NCBI GenBank assembly: GCA_964397655.1
Contig: CAYNKA010000001.1
Coordinates: 727,998 to 791,997 of the forward strand
Length of the DNA: 64,000 bases
From: CAYNKA01 sp964397655
Lineage (GTDB): Bacteria; Spirochaetota; Spirochaetia; DTKZ01
Direction: 5' to 3'
Below are positions 27,815 through 35,169 of the stretch, in pieces (the stretch's first letter is position 1; each line of letters opens with the position of its first letter). Position numbers and translations under genes: made by a program. A model generated the notes under the pieces. It worked only from the letters and a program-made list of their open reading frames with translations. It did not search any database and was not told the origin of the DNA.

Positions 27815-27913
27815 GCCTTCTCTCGGCGGCGTCCTGCCGCCTCGCTGCGGCCCGGCCCGGACGCTGTCGCGGACATCCTGTCCGCTCTTCCTCCCTCCGG
27901 TCGGCGCGTCCGG

Positions 27914-27990
27914 GCTTCGAGTCCTACGGCTTATAAAAAGATGAGGCGCTTCCTTCGGAAGCGCCTCGCATTTAGCAGGGGTAGGACTCG
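27914..27990. repeat. 77-bp direct repeat, copy 2 (adjoins attL)
   Basis: Second copy, 176 bp from the first. Here the tRNA homology continues into the full 42-bp attL, so this copy marks the original downstream flank of the tRNA-fMet gene. The 99 bp between the copies are GC-rich and show no gene. Confidence 0.85.
27936..27967 (-). terminator. Former terminator of the tRNA-fMet gene
   Basis: Perfect 11-bp stem with a 3-base loop, followed on the minus strand by ATCTTTTT. It is now separated from its tRNA by the inserted element. A second copy lies at 27760-27791. Confidence 0.7.
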
Positions 27991-28014
27991 AACCTACGAC
28001 CTCCGGGTTATGAG
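27973..28014. repeat. attL (42 bp, orphan 3' half of tRNA-fMet)
   Basis: Identical over 42 bp to 37339-37380. It spans the tRNA from the anticodon to the 3' end, but the 5' half is missing here, so it is not a tRNA gene. Confidence 0.88.
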
Positions 28015-28352
28015 ATCGGCGCAATTCCTTATCATAGAACATCTTACGCTATCAAGAATACCACGTCTAATGAAGGAAGTCAATCAAAAACTATCGTGTT
28101 TTATCATGGGCTATCATGGGTTTCAGGGTTTTTTCTCACAAAAACAAGCTCACTTGATTTTCTGGCCTTTTCAAGCCCTAACCTGGGGTATGACTGACGA
28201 AAAAAAGACGATTTTCCACCCATGTCTTGAAGCTAAAAAAGAAGCTTCAGGGTGAAGAAAACGAAATAAATGACTGTGAGAATTTATTTGTGAGATTTGT
28301 GAGAAAATATTTGTGAGTAAGATTCGATGGTTATCTGGTAACTATTTCCATA
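28015..28352. other. Non-coding left end of the element with short direct repeats
   Basis: No supported gene. It contains tandem TTATCATGGG/CTATCATGGG (28101-28120) and four TGTGAG units (28275-28317), candidate integrase or excisionase arm sites. Confidence 0.5.
28275..28317. repeat. Four TGTGAG direct repeats near attL
   Basis: TGTGAG begins at 28275, 28289, 28298 and 28312 in an AT-rich stretch. Inverted copies (CTCACA) occur at about 28135 and near the other end at about 37265. Confidence 0.6.
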
Positions 28353-28380
28353 TGAAAAGGCCTCTCCTCGGAGAGGCCTG
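28353..28380 (-). terminator. Rho-independent terminator at left end of the element
   Basis: Minus strand stem AGGCCTCTCC/GGAGAGGCCT with a 2-base loop, followed by TTTTC. It would end the minus-strand small-gene transcript. Confidence 0.65.
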
Positions 28381-28394
28381 GTACTCTTTCGAGC

Positions 28395-28508
28395 GGTACC
28401 ATCCCCGATTTTACCCGGAACCCCGGTACCGTACCATACTATCTTGTTACAATACATATATTTAGCGTAGTACCGCCTCGGTACCGGGTTCCGTTTCTAC
28501 ATGGTACC
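28395..28508 (+). repeat. GGTACC iteron module A (114 bp)
   Basis: Four exact GGTACC sites at 28395, 28425, 28480 and 28503, with an AGTACC variant at 28469 and an AT-rich core of about 40 bp. It aligns without gaps to module B (33183-33296); first and last sites are 108 bp apart in both. Confidence 0.85.
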
Positions 28509-28835
28509 GCTGGTGATTCCCCGGAGGCCGCGTTCATGGCTGGTTTTCTTGAACGTTTCCCGCACCTTCTCGAGGGGAATTCCGGCATGGTTGAAAAAAC
28601 CTTCGAAAACGGTTAAAGCCTCTTCCAGCTCGAGGAAGAAAAATCTGTCTTCCTCGAAAATCTCGAGAGTGATAGGAACGCGGTCGATTCTCCGGTTTCC
28701 CGTGAGCAAAAAGGGGAGAACCTCAAGCGTGTTCATTCGATCGTTTCCCGAGACAACGAAGCCGACCGCGGCGTCGTACATAACGACCTTCCCCGCGAAC
28801 TCTTCGAGTCCGTCGCTTCCTTCTTGATACTGCAT
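28497..28835 (-). CDS. Hypothetical protein of the satellite
   Basis: A 112-residue acidic protein with AGGGGG before its ATG. The middle section (ITLEIFEEDRFFFLELEEAL) is strongly amphipathic. I do not recognise the family. It is last in a three-gene minus-strand cluster that starts at the promoter 29421-29448. Its 3' end includes the last GGTACC site of module A. Confidence 0.6.
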   Translation of the reverse strand: MQYQEGSDGLEEFAGKVVMYDAAVGFVVSGNDRMNTLEVLPFLLTGNRRIDRVPITLEIFEEDRFFFLELEEALTVFEGFFNHAGIPLEKVRETFKKTSHERGLRGITSGTM

Positions 28836-28844
28836 AATTACCCC

Positions 28845-29039
28845 CTAAAATCTATCCAGCCCGAGAACGGGCCGATTTTCGTTTCCCTGGAGAGCGGTTT
28901 CCGCGTCCAACTTCTTCAAAATGCGGCTTCTGATCGCATAGACGATCTGCCGCCGGTCCGCGTCCGTTGCGGTTTGAACATACTCGGCAATCGCCCTGGA
29001 GAGGGCGACGGCTTCGAGGACGGAGAGTTCGATGGTCAT
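28845..29039 (-). CDS. Small hypothetical protein of the satellite
   Basis: A 64-residue helical protein. The start ATG 29039 has GGAGGAGG upstream and overlaps the previous stop (ATGA). The frame is open further upstream to 29111, but that part has no ribosome site. Mostly helical (LSVLEAVALSRAIAEYVQTA). No family recognised. Confidence 0.6.
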   Translation of the reverse strand: MTIELSVLEAVALSRAIAEYVQTATDADRRQIVYAIRSRILKKLDAETALQGNENRPVLGLDRF

Positions 29040-29389
29040 GGTCGGGCCTCCTCCTCGGCCGGGATCTCTTCGACGACGAGGTCGAAGCCGAAGGGGGCCC
29101 CGAATTGACATTGACCATAACTCTCTCCGTCGTCGTCAACCCAGCACGGGAGTCCATAGGACGAATCCGGGGAGTCGGTGGAAGGGTGTACCGCGACGAT
29201 CTTCCCCGAAAGGATGTTCTTGAGCTTCACCTGTACGCGGACATAGTCGCGACCTTCCTTGATGTCCTGGGACGTGAATTTCTCGCCGTCGTCGCGATGG
29301 AGTCCGGCCGCATTAAGAGCCGCGGCCATTTCGGCGGGATCGAGGAAGTACACGGGATCGCCGAATGTAACGTTACAGTTTCGGATCAT
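29036..29389 (-). CDS. Hypothetical protein of the satellite
   Basis: A 117-residue protein with GGGAGG before its ATG, first in the three-gene cluster. It contains FLDPAEMAAALNAAGL and an acidic C-terminus. No family recognised. It is transcribed from the promoter at 29421-29448, divergent from the ribbon-helix-helix gene. Confidence 0.6.
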   Translation of the reverse strand: MIRNCNVTFGDPVYFLDPAEMAAALNAAGLHRDDGEKFTSQDIKEGRDYVRVQVKLKNILSGKIVAVHPSTDSPDSSYGLPCWVDDDGESYGQCQFGAPFGFDLVVEEIPAEEEARP

Positions 29390-29408
29390 AAAAACCTCCC
29401 TAATTTAG

Positions 29409-29425
29409 ATCATATATTATATGAT
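29409..29425. promoter_or_regulatory. Palindromic operator overlapping the minus-strand -10 box
   Basis: Perfect palindrome ATCATATA-T-TATATGAT in the 107-bp divergent region. It overlaps the -10 of the promoter at 29421-29448. Further GATAT motifs follow. It is a likely site for the adjacent ribbon-helix-helix protein. Confidence 0.6.
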
Positions 29426-29448
29426 ATGATATTATCTGATATTGTCAA
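29421..29448 (-). promoter_or_regulatory. Promoter of the satellite small-gene cluster
   Basis: Minus strand TTGACA (29448-29443), 16-bp spacer, TATCAT (29426-29421). Confidence 0.65.
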
Positions 29449-29496
29449 GTTGTTTTTGATATTGAACAATAGTTTCCGATGTGTTACTATCCGTAT

Positions 29497-29646
29497 ATGG
29501 GAAAGACGATTTCTTTCATTCCTGCCGAGGGTCTCCGGGAAAAGCTCGAGAAGATAGCGAAGGACCAGGACAGAAGCCTTTCCTACATAATCAATAAAAT
29601 GCTCTTGAAAGCGATCGAAGCCGAAGAAAAAAATCCTAAGAAGTAA
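29497..29646 (+). CDS. Ribbon-helix-helix (Arc/CopG-like) regulator
   Basis: A 49-residue protein, the only convincing plus-strand gene of the element. The N-terminal beta strand TISFIPAEGL is followed by two helices (LREKLEKIAKDQDRSL, SYIINKMLLKAIEA), the layout of Arc/CopG DNA-binding proteins. It is divergent from the small-gene cluster, and a palindrome lies between them, so autoregulation and repression of that cluster are likely. Its stop codon directly abuts a ParB-like remnant in the same frame. Confidence 0.7.
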   Translation: MGKTISFIPAEGLREKLEKIAKDQDRSLSYIINKMLLKAIEAEEKNPKK

Positions 29647-29877
29647 GACAAGCGCCGGGCGGTGGAAACGCTCCTCAACGACAAGGAATGGTCCGCGTGG
29701 TCGGATCGGGAAATCGCGAGAAGGTGCGCCGTAGGCCATGCGTTTGTATCAAATCTCAGACCATCACTGTCTACAAAAGACAGTGAGCCCCGCACCTACA
29801 CCACGAAGCACGGCACGCAGGCGACGATGCACACCGCGAACATCGGCAAGACGAAGCCGCAGCCCGAAGGCGGGCCG
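29647..29877 (+). pseudogene. ParB-like HTH protein fragment, plus strand
   Basis: Immediately after the ribbon-helix-helix stop, the same frame encodes DKRRAVETLLNDKEW, then WSDREIARRC, FVSNLRPSL and RTYTTKHGTQATM. These match the central HTH and following part of plasmid/phage ParB-like proteins. The N-terminal nuclease-like half is missing and no ribosome site is seen. The frame runs on into the antisense of the terminase gene, so the end is not meaningful. Confidence 0.55.
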
Positions 29878-30372
29878 CTAATCGCCGTTGACGAGCTCCT
29901 CCATGATGTCGCGTTCCGCCTCCTTCGGGACGGCGGACACCTTGTTACGAGCCGAGGGATTGAGCCCGAAATCCGCGGCGAGCTGTCGAAAAGCGGCCCG
30001 CGCAGCACGCAGGGCCGCGAGCTCCGGCAACGTCTGCGAGTTCCCGCCCCTGCAATATTCGGCCAGGGTCCGCCTCCCCCTTGAGCCGTCAGAAAGCGTA
30101 GGACGATAAACAGCATCGTGAGCTTCCCGATACTCTTCATAGGCTTGCACAAGCAGCTCAAGTGATTCGAGGTCGGCCACGGTCAAGACTCCGGTTTCCT
30201 GTAACTTCGGGACGGTCCGCTTCCAGTAGTCACGGCCGTATTTCCCGAGAAAAGACGGCGGGCGGATGTTTCCGACGATGAGGTCGGGCTCAGGTTCGTT
30301 CTCGGGGTTTCGATCCGCCCGAAAGGTGCCTTGAATGATCTTCAATTGACGCGGTTTCCGAGGTCTTCCCAT
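29878..30372 (-). CDS. Phage terminase small subunit, P27 family
   Basis: A 164-residue protein opening with GRPRKPRQLKIIQGTFRADR, typical of P27-type small terminases. It continues with the conserved FLGKYGRDYWKRTVPKL and the L-x-x-D-x-x-x-L helices. It recognises the DNA end for packaging. It follows the HNH gene by 3 bp. A large terminase gene would normally come next but is absent, which in satellites means that a helper's large subunit is used. Confidence 0.88.
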   Translation of the reverse strand: MGRPRKPRQLKIIQGTFRADRNPENEPEPDLIVGNIRPPSFLGKYGRDYWKRTVPKLQETGVLTVADLESLELLVQAYEEYREAHDAVYRPTLSDGSRGRRTLAEYCRGGNSQTLPELAALRAARAAFRQLAADFGLNPSARNKVSAVPKEAERDIMEELVNGD

Positions 30373-30375
30373 GGC

Positions 30376-30804
30376 CTACCCCTTTATGTTTTTTTTGCCA
30401 TCGCACACGTGGACCTGCACAACCCGGGTTACCTTAGGGGCCCCTGAAGGCTGAATGCCCCCCTCCCTCTTGTTGCCGAACCCGCCGTCAATCCTGGCCG
30501 TCTTCCGAGAGTGATCGCTCTTGAGCATGGGCGTGAGTTGGTACTTCCAGTGATCGGGTTCTATGGCCTTGTCGTATCTCGGGGTATGGTCGACGTTCCA
30601 CAGGTGATGCTCAGCCTCGGGTATCCCGTGCTGAAGCAGGACTATCCTACGAATCTTCGGCCATTCGCGCCCGTACCTCTGCGGGGAGTAGAGCGAGGGC
30701 CTGTCGTCTTTCGGTCGTTCCGGCTGATGATCGGGGCAGTAGGTGGATGCGGCGAGCTTCTGACAGTGGGGATGATTGCATGGCCTTAGCGGCTTTGAAG
30801 GCAT
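30376..30804 (-). CDS. HNH endonuclease of the packaging module
   Basis: A 142-residue protein with an N-terminal zinc knuckle (CNHPHC and YCPDH), the YGREWPKIRR segment, the VDH core and SDHSRKTARIDGGFG. HNH proteins next to terminase small subunits assist cos-site cleavage. The second Cys pair common before the last His (CxxCH) is replaced by MLKSDH, so metal binding may be reduced there. AAGGAGG precedes its ATG, which overlaps the upstream gene. Confidence 0.82.
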   Translation of the reverse strand: MPSKPLRPCNHPHCQKLAASTYCPDHQPERPKDDRPSLYSPQRYGREWPKIRRIVLLQHGIPEAEHHLWNVDHTPRYDKAIEPDHWKYQLTPMLKSDHSRKTARIDGGFGNKREGGIQPSGAPKVTRVVQVHVCDGKKNIKG

Positions 30805-31037
30805 CGGACGACCTCCTTCTCAAGATCGCGCTGGAACGCGACAACCCTTTCGTCCCTGAGTTGAAGAGCCACGGATGCGAAGTGATAGACGAGTAAGCCG
30901 AGGGAAGCAGCGGCGACACGTTGTGCAGTGCGGAGTTTGGGATCAACATGGTCTCGCTCTTCCCTATTCTCCTCCCCCGGCAAGGGGGGCCGCGGCGATG
31001 ACCACGGCCGTTGACCTGATAGGTCGGTGAGCTTCAT
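30786..31037 (-). CDS. Small hypothetical protein of the satellite
   Basis: An 83-residue protein starting in an ATGA overlap with the upstream gene and ending 19 bp inside the HNH gene. The N-terminal half is Pro-rich and charged; a short hydrophobic stretch (AAASLGLLVYHFASVALQL) follows. No family recognised. Its position between capsid and HNH genes suggests a morphogenesis role. Confidence 0.5.
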   Translation of the reverse strand: MKLTDLSGQRPWSSPRPPLPGEENREERDHVDPKLRTAQRVAAASLGLLVYHFASVALQLRDERVVAFQRDLEKEVVRCLQSR

Positions 31038-31297
31038 ACGGGCGCCCCGGAAAGCAGTCGCCTGATCTCTTCCTCGAGACCTTGCGGCTCATGGAAGACA
31101 GGGAATCCACCTCCTCCCTCGAAGTACGGATTGATTGTCCGCGAGCCGTGAGGATACTCCCGGATCGCGACGGCCGCGCGATCCGCATTCGGATTTTCCC
31201 TATCCGCCGCGACGAGGGCCGCGAGTTTGTCCGCCTCCCTTTGCAGGGAGGCCTTGGCCTTAGCGAGCTCGGAAAATTCCTTAACGTAATCCTTCAT
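31034..31297 (-). CDS. Small coiled-coil protein after the capsid gene
   Basis: An 87-residue protein. The start ATG 31297 has GGAGGAGG; the frame is open up to 31315 but without a site. The N-terminal half is a predicted coiled coil (YVKEFSELAKAKASLQREAD) and the rest is Gly/Pro-rich. It could be a head accessory or scaffold protein. No family recognised. Confidence 0.55.
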   Translation of the reverse strand: MKDYVKEFSELAKAKASLQREADKLAALVAADRENPNADRAAVAIREYPHGSRTINPYFEGGGGFPVFHEPQGLEEEIRRLLSGAPV

Positions 31298-31311
31298 GTT
31301 TCCTCCTCCTA

Positions 31312-32280
31312 TCAAGTCTCGGGGTTGCCGAGGGCGACGAACGCGGACCGCGTTCCCGATCCGAAGGCCGGGGCTATCGGCGATTTCCAGAGGGGCTGAC
31401 CGTCGATCCGAATCATGAAGCGAAATGCTTGTTCAGCCGTAGCGAAATAGACGTGCATGGACTGGGCGAAATCCAATGGACGACGGAAGATCCCGTATTC
31501 CCCGAAGTCGACGAAGATCAGATCGCCGACATCGCCGAGGGCGGAGCAGAACTCGCTGTACAGGATCGGCCTTCCAAAGATGGTTTCCGAGCCATTCGAG
31601 CTGTCGTAATTTTCGAGGTCAGAAAGCTCCCCGGAGGCCTCCCCGTTCGCTATCCAAACCCCACGCCCCTTGGAAGCATCGTGTGCGGAGTCATACATCA
31701 GCCGAACGTCCGCGTCCTCAATCTTCGCCGAGGTCGTCCGCGTACAGGTGATAAGCGCCGGGCTGTTGAGGATCCCAAGGGGATGACCGACGCCTGATCC
31801 ACGGACAATCTGTTCCTCAATCGCGTAGGCCAGGGCCTTCCCCGCGAGGTCCGAAGCGACGGACCCGAAGAGAGGAGAATCCTCAAGAAGTTCATCCGAG
31901 GCTTTCAAGAAGGCCATAACCTTCTTGAGGTTGAAACCCGCGACCTCGAAACCAATCTTGGAGTGGTCCAGCTCCCCGGCCTCGGCTTCCCATGTTACGG
32001 CGAGGCCGCCGTACCGAGCTCCGGCAGCCCGCGAGGCTTCGGAAACGACGGGGACACGACACGAGCGGCCCGCGTCGGTTTTTTCGTAGGTCCGGCACCT
32101 GGAGAGGATTTGACCCGCGACGGTGGCCCGCTGCCAGACATCGGCGACGAATTCGGACTTGAGTGCAAAGCCGCCTTCTGACATGACCGAACCCGTGAGC
32201 CCCGTAGCGCGAAATTCATCCGAGACGGATCGAGAGAGGGTCCAGCTTCGAACATTGCGGAGATAATCGCCAAAAATCAT
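31312..32280 (-). CDS. HK97-fold phage major capsid protein
   Basis: A 322-residue capsid protein that lacks the long delta domain, as expected when the protease is a separate gene. Typical segments are GGFALKSEF, RVPVVSEASRAAGARYGG, the E-loop region with WEAEAGE, FLKASDELLEDSP and VRGSGVGHPLGIL. It overlaps the protease gene by four bases (ATGA). Retaining its own capsid distinguishes this element from satellites that only remodel a helper capsid. Confidence 0.9.
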   Translation of the reverse strand: MIFGDYLRNVRSWTLSRSVSDEFRATGLTGSVMSEGGFALKSEFVADVWQRATVAGQILSRCRTYEKTDAGRSCRVPVVSEASRAAGARYGGLAVTWEAEAGELDHSKIGFEVAGFNLKKVMAFLKASDELLEDSPLFGSVASDLAGKALAYAIEEQIVRGSGVGHPLGILNSPALITCTRTTSAKIEDADVRLMYDSAHDASKGRGVWIANGEASGELSDLENYDSSNGSETIFGRPILYSEFCSALGDVGDLIFVDFGEYGIFRRPLDFAQSMHVYFATAEQAFRFMIRIDGQPLWKSPIAPAFGSGTRSAFVALGNPET

Positions 32281-32996
32281 TTCACACCTCCGAGAATTTT
32301 TTCAGCCTGCGCATCGATCCGCAAGGCGAGGTCATCGCGGCCGAGAATTCGGGCCGCCTGCGCATCGATCCATGCCGAGAGGGCTTCCCGCGCCCCAGCT
32401 TTTGCCCGAAGGCCGAGCAGGTTGTTCGTCTGTGGGTATGCGGGATAGGTCACGGGGGAGACGTCTGAAAGCCGGGCCTCAAGAATTTCGTGGACACCCT
32501 CGGTGGTGACCCTCTCCTTGATCGGCCTGAAGGCGAAGGAAGAGCCGCTGACATCGCCTCGGGAAACTGATTCAAGAAGGTCTTTCGCGTAAGAGGTGTC
32601 GGGAAGCGTGACCTCGTATTTCAACCCCTTCGCGTCTTCCCAGATTTTGAGCGTCCCGGATTTGTTGCGGCCGAGAACGAGATTCGGGTCATGATTAATC
32701 AAGCACCTGATATCCGCCTCCTTGATGGTCTTAGAGAATGCGCCGGGTCGGATGACTTCCCGGAATCCGGGGAAAATCTCCTGGACCGAATTGAAAACGG
32801 CGGCGTAACCTACGAGCTTCCGCTGCTCCTTGTCTACGCGAAATTCCGAAGCAGAGTATCGACGCTGGAATTCGTCGGCACCTTCGCGAACCTCGTACCC
32901 TGCGAAGGGCTGGCCGAGACGCGAGGCGCGGAGCAGGATCGCGATGCCCTGCTCGATCTTGTCGAGGCGAGCATGAATTGATCGGAAAAAAAACAT
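32277..32996 (-). CDS. HK97-family prohead protease
   Basis: A 239-residue serine protease. Conserved parts are REVIRPGAFSKTI, the catalytic His in LINHDPNLVLGR and the catalytic Ser in RGDVSGSSFAF. It is coupled to the capsid gene. The C-terminal tail contains a short Ala/Ile-rich duplication (AWIDAQAARILGRDD, LRIDAQAEKILGG), which may act as scaffold or delta-like domain. Confidence 0.9.
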   Translation of the reverse strand: MFFFRSIHARLDKIEQGIAILLRASRLGQPFAGYEVREGADEFQRRYSASEFRVDKEQRKLVGYAAVFNSVQEIFPGFREVIRPGAFSKTIKEADIRCLINHDPNLVLGRNKSGTLKIWEDAKGLKYEVTLPDTSYAKDLLESVSRGDVSGSSFAFRPIKERVTTEGVHEILEARLSDVSPVTYPAYPQTNNLLGLRAKAGAREALSAWIDAQAARILGRDDLALRIDAQAEKILGGVK

Positions 32997-33089
32997 AGGG
33001 AAATTCCTCTTGGAAGTGGGGTATCCGCCCCGGCTTCGGCCTCTGCGGTAAGTGGGCTCCGCCCGGCTCCCGCTTTGACCATCATCAGC

Positions 33090-33114
33090 CCGCCCATACG
33101 GGCGGACGTTTTTT
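33090..33114 (+). terminator. Plus-strand terminator between protease and primase genes
   Basis: CCGCCC-ATAC-GGGCGG followed by ACG and six T on the plus strand. No plus-strand gene needs it, so it would stop antisense transcription entering the primase gene. Confidence 0.5.
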
Positions 33115-33116
33115 CA

Positions 33117-34496
33117 TCAGTAAAAAACCGGTTCAACCTCTCCGGCCTCTTCGGCGGATGGTGAAAGCGCCTCCTCTGGGGCGGTACCGCCCCCCGTTTT
33201 ACCCGGAACTCCGGTACCGTTATCAACTATTTCGTTATCAAATAAGGAATTATCATGGTACCGCCTTGGTTCCGAGTACCGTTTCTCCCCGGTACCGCTT
33301 CCGTCTTCTTCTACCTCCGGTTCTACCGGCAAGCTATTTAATTCTTTATTCTGATTTGAATTAACAGAATCGGAGGATAGATAACGCTCGAAGGCTTCGG
33401 CGAACATGGACGATCGATAGCCCCGTTTCTTCTCGCCCTGGATTGACAGTTTTTCCGGCCGGATGTCGTATCCGCGAAGCATCTTCGCGATCTGAGGCGC
33501 CCCGATCGTCTCACCCCGGTTCCACGTCGACCAGGGGCGGTCTTCGCGTTCCTTCAGGTAGTGAATGAGGCTTTCGGTCCCGAATACGTCGCGGGGATCT
33601 TCGGCGAGAAAATCGCGGATATCGGCGAGCAACATCGTCCCCGGAGAAGTACCGGCGTCATCTTTCCCCGAGAACACGACGGCAGCAGCACGGGCCTTTT
33701 CCGGCCATGTTCCGCCGGCGAAGTCGGCGAGATGGAGCGCAAGTTCCCAGTTGTCGCGGGCGCGATCGTTGAGACCATCGGGGAAAACGGGATCGAAGTA
33801 CATTTCGATGAACGGTACCGCCTCGGCAACCGCGAGGGCGATCTTCTCCCGGAGCGCGTCAAGCTCACCTTGTAGGCGATGAATACGGAGGGATTCGACC
33901 TTCTCGTCGGGGGACTTCCGGCGAAGCGGAATCAGGATCGACCTGTCCTTCCAAGTGGCCGGGACGTTCCCGATCCCGGAAAGAATCTTGAAACCGAAGA
34001 CGGAGAACCTCTTGACGTCGAATTTTTCGCCTTCGACACGAAGAACACAAGAAAATCGTCCGCGACGATGACCTGCGTTGAGGATCCCGCGAATTGCCTC
34101 CGTCGTTTCGGATTTCTGGCCGAGAATCGCGTCGACCTCATCGAGGAGGAGCGTCGGCTTCGTCGCCTCGATTACCCGGAAGAGAGCCGCGGCCGACGCG
34201 TTCGCCGCGGCCGACGGCTCACGAACGAGTTCCGCGAGAAGGGTCAACAATGTGGACTTGCCGCAGCGCATTTCTGGCGACGTGACGACAAGCATCGGCG
34301 CGAATTCGGCGAGGTCGACGAGATGTGTTTGCAGGATGTAAAGCGCGACGGCTTCAGCTGCACTTTCGGGGAGAACGACGAAACGGTTCAGCATTACGAC
34401 GATCTCGTCGAGGACCCCGCGAAGGCCTTCGGCGATAAGATCACGCTTAAATTTCGCAAGCTCCAGAGGAGATGATGTTCCAATCGCGCAGTTCAT
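33117..34496 (-). CDS. DUF3631-type primase/helicase (ATPase) of the satellite
   Basis: A 459-residue ATPase. The start ATG 34496 has GGGAGG; an upstream in-frame ATG (34511) lacks a site. Walker A is SPEMRCGKST (residues 73-82) and Walker B is LLLDEVDA around D119. The later IGAPQIAKMLRGYDIRPEKL and RGYRSSMFAEAFERYL are the DUF3631 C-terminal part. It probably drives satellite replication. The last ~60 codons are encoded by GGTACC module B, so the gene tail and a DNA repeat coincide. Confidence 0.8.
   Translation of the reverse strand: MNCAIGTSSPLELAKFKRDLIAEGLRGVLDEIVVMLNRFVVLPESAAEAVALYILQTHLVDLAEFAPMLVVTSPEMRCGKSTLLTLLAELVREPSAAANASAAALFRVIEATKPTLLLDEVDAILGQKSETTEAIRGILNAGHRRGRFSCVLRVEGEKFDVKRFSVFGFKILSGIGNVPATWKDRSILIPLRRKSPDEKVESLRIHRLQGELDALREKIALAVAEAVPFIEMYFDPVFPDGLNDRARDNWELALHLADFAGGTWPEKARAAAVVFSGKDDAGTSPGTMLLADIRDFLAEDPRDVFGTESLIHYLKEREDRPWSTWNRGETIGAPQIAKMLRGYDIRPEKLSIQGEKKRGYRSSMFAEAFERYLSSDSVNSNQNKELNSLPVEPEVEEDGSGTGEKRYSEPRRYHDNSLFDNEIVDNGTGVPGKTGGGTAPEEALSPSAEEAGEVEPVFY
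33183..33296 (+). repeat. GGTACC iteron module B, inside the primase gene 3' end
   Basis: Four exact GGTACC sites at 33183, 33213, 33257 and 33291 and an AGTACC variant near 33275. It aligns gaplessly with module A, including the shared TTTTACCCGGAAC block and an AT-rich core. Confidence 0.85.
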
Positions 34497-34654
34497 GCCG
34501 CCCTCCCGCATCGCTTCAAAATGCGGTCAGCGACAGCATTAAATTGCCGGGCTTCGTAAATTGATCCTTTCCGGACCGACCGGACGAAGCCGCGGCAGAG
34601 CATACGGAGAACCGGACGGATGACAGCTTCACGAAAGGCGGTTTCGTCTCTCAT
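34493..34654 (-). CDS. Very small protein (53 aa) coupled to the primase
   Basis: ATG 34654 overlaps the upstream stop, and its TGA overlaps the primase start, so it is coupled at both ends. The product is basic (RPVLRMLCRGFVRSVRKGS) and ends in KRCGRAA. No family recognised. Basic charge and position suggest nucleic-acid binding. Confidence 0.5.
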   Translation of the reverse strand: MRDETAFREAVIRPVLRMLCRGFVRSVRKGSIYEARQFNAVADRILKRCGRAA

Positions 34655-34836
34655 CTTCCGCCCCCTGCCTTCATGGACTCGGAGCGACCGCGTTCTATCC
34701 GGTTCAAGCGGCCTTCGACAAAATGCGCGGTTACCGAGATGGATCCAAACGCCGGCGCGTCGCGAAAGGCGGCGCGGAGCTCTTGCAAGAGTCTACCAAG
34801 GTCGGTTTCAGAAATATTGGCCGGGATTCCGTTCAT
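34651..34836 (-). CDS. Small conserved-looking protein (61 aa) of the satellite
   Basis: A protein with LGRLLQELRAAFRDAP and a strand SISVTAHFVEGR, basic at the C-terminus. It follows the AlpA-like gene by 9 bp and overlaps the next gene by four bases. No family recognised. Confidence 0.5.
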   Translation of the reverse strand: MNGIPANISETDLGRLLQELRAAFRDAPAFGSISVTAHFVEGRLNRIERGRSESMKAGGGR

Positions 34837-34845
34837 GATCGGCCC

Positions 34846-35034
34846 CTATTCCCTGACGGACATGGCGCGGGTTTCGAGGTCTACGACGAAGCTTCGAGGG
34901 ATCAGTACACGGCCTTCGAGCCGAACGGACGGAATTTTGCCGTCGCGGAGATACCTGTCAACGGTAGGGAGCGAAAGCGAGGTCTCTTTGGAAAATTCTT
35001 TTCTGGAAAGAAAGCGGGAAAGATTTTCGGGCAT
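34846..35034 (-). CDS. AlpA/excisionase-like DNA-binding protein
   Basis: A 62-residue winged-helix protein of the MerR/HTH_17 type: FLSRKEFSKETSLSLPTVDRYLRDGKIPSVRLEGRV. AlpA-like proteins control integrase or satellite replication genes, or act as excisionase. It heads the primase-capsid operon and is likely the switch of the element. Confidence 0.75.
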   Translation of the reverse strand: MPENLSRFLSRKEFSKETSLSLPTVDRYLRDGKIPSVRLEGRVLIPRSFVVDLETRAMSVRE

Positions 35035-35169
35035 AGCCGTTCCTCCGTAAAATCGGATTCGTGGCTAATGCCTCGATTGAGATTCGGGACCAAAGGCCCC
35101 TTTCTCGTTGTTTCATCCTGCTACGGCGCAAACCGTGAGAATGATTGACCTATAAAACCGCCGAAGCGA

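Noticed and set aside
27973..28014. A second tRNA-Met at attL
   Set aside because: Only the 3' half is present; the D arm and 5' acceptor strand are missing.
27941..28255. A 104-codon plus-strand ORF across attL
   Set aside because: It reads through the terminator, the orphan tRNA half and repeats; no homology or ribosome site.
28275..28317. CRISPR array
   Set aside because: Repeats are 6 bp with 3-8 bp gaps and no cas genes are present; no CRISPR was seen anywhere in the window.
29662..30084. A 140-codon plus-strand ORF as an intact gene
   Set aside because: Only its first third has ParB-like homology; the rest is antisense to the terminase small subunit.
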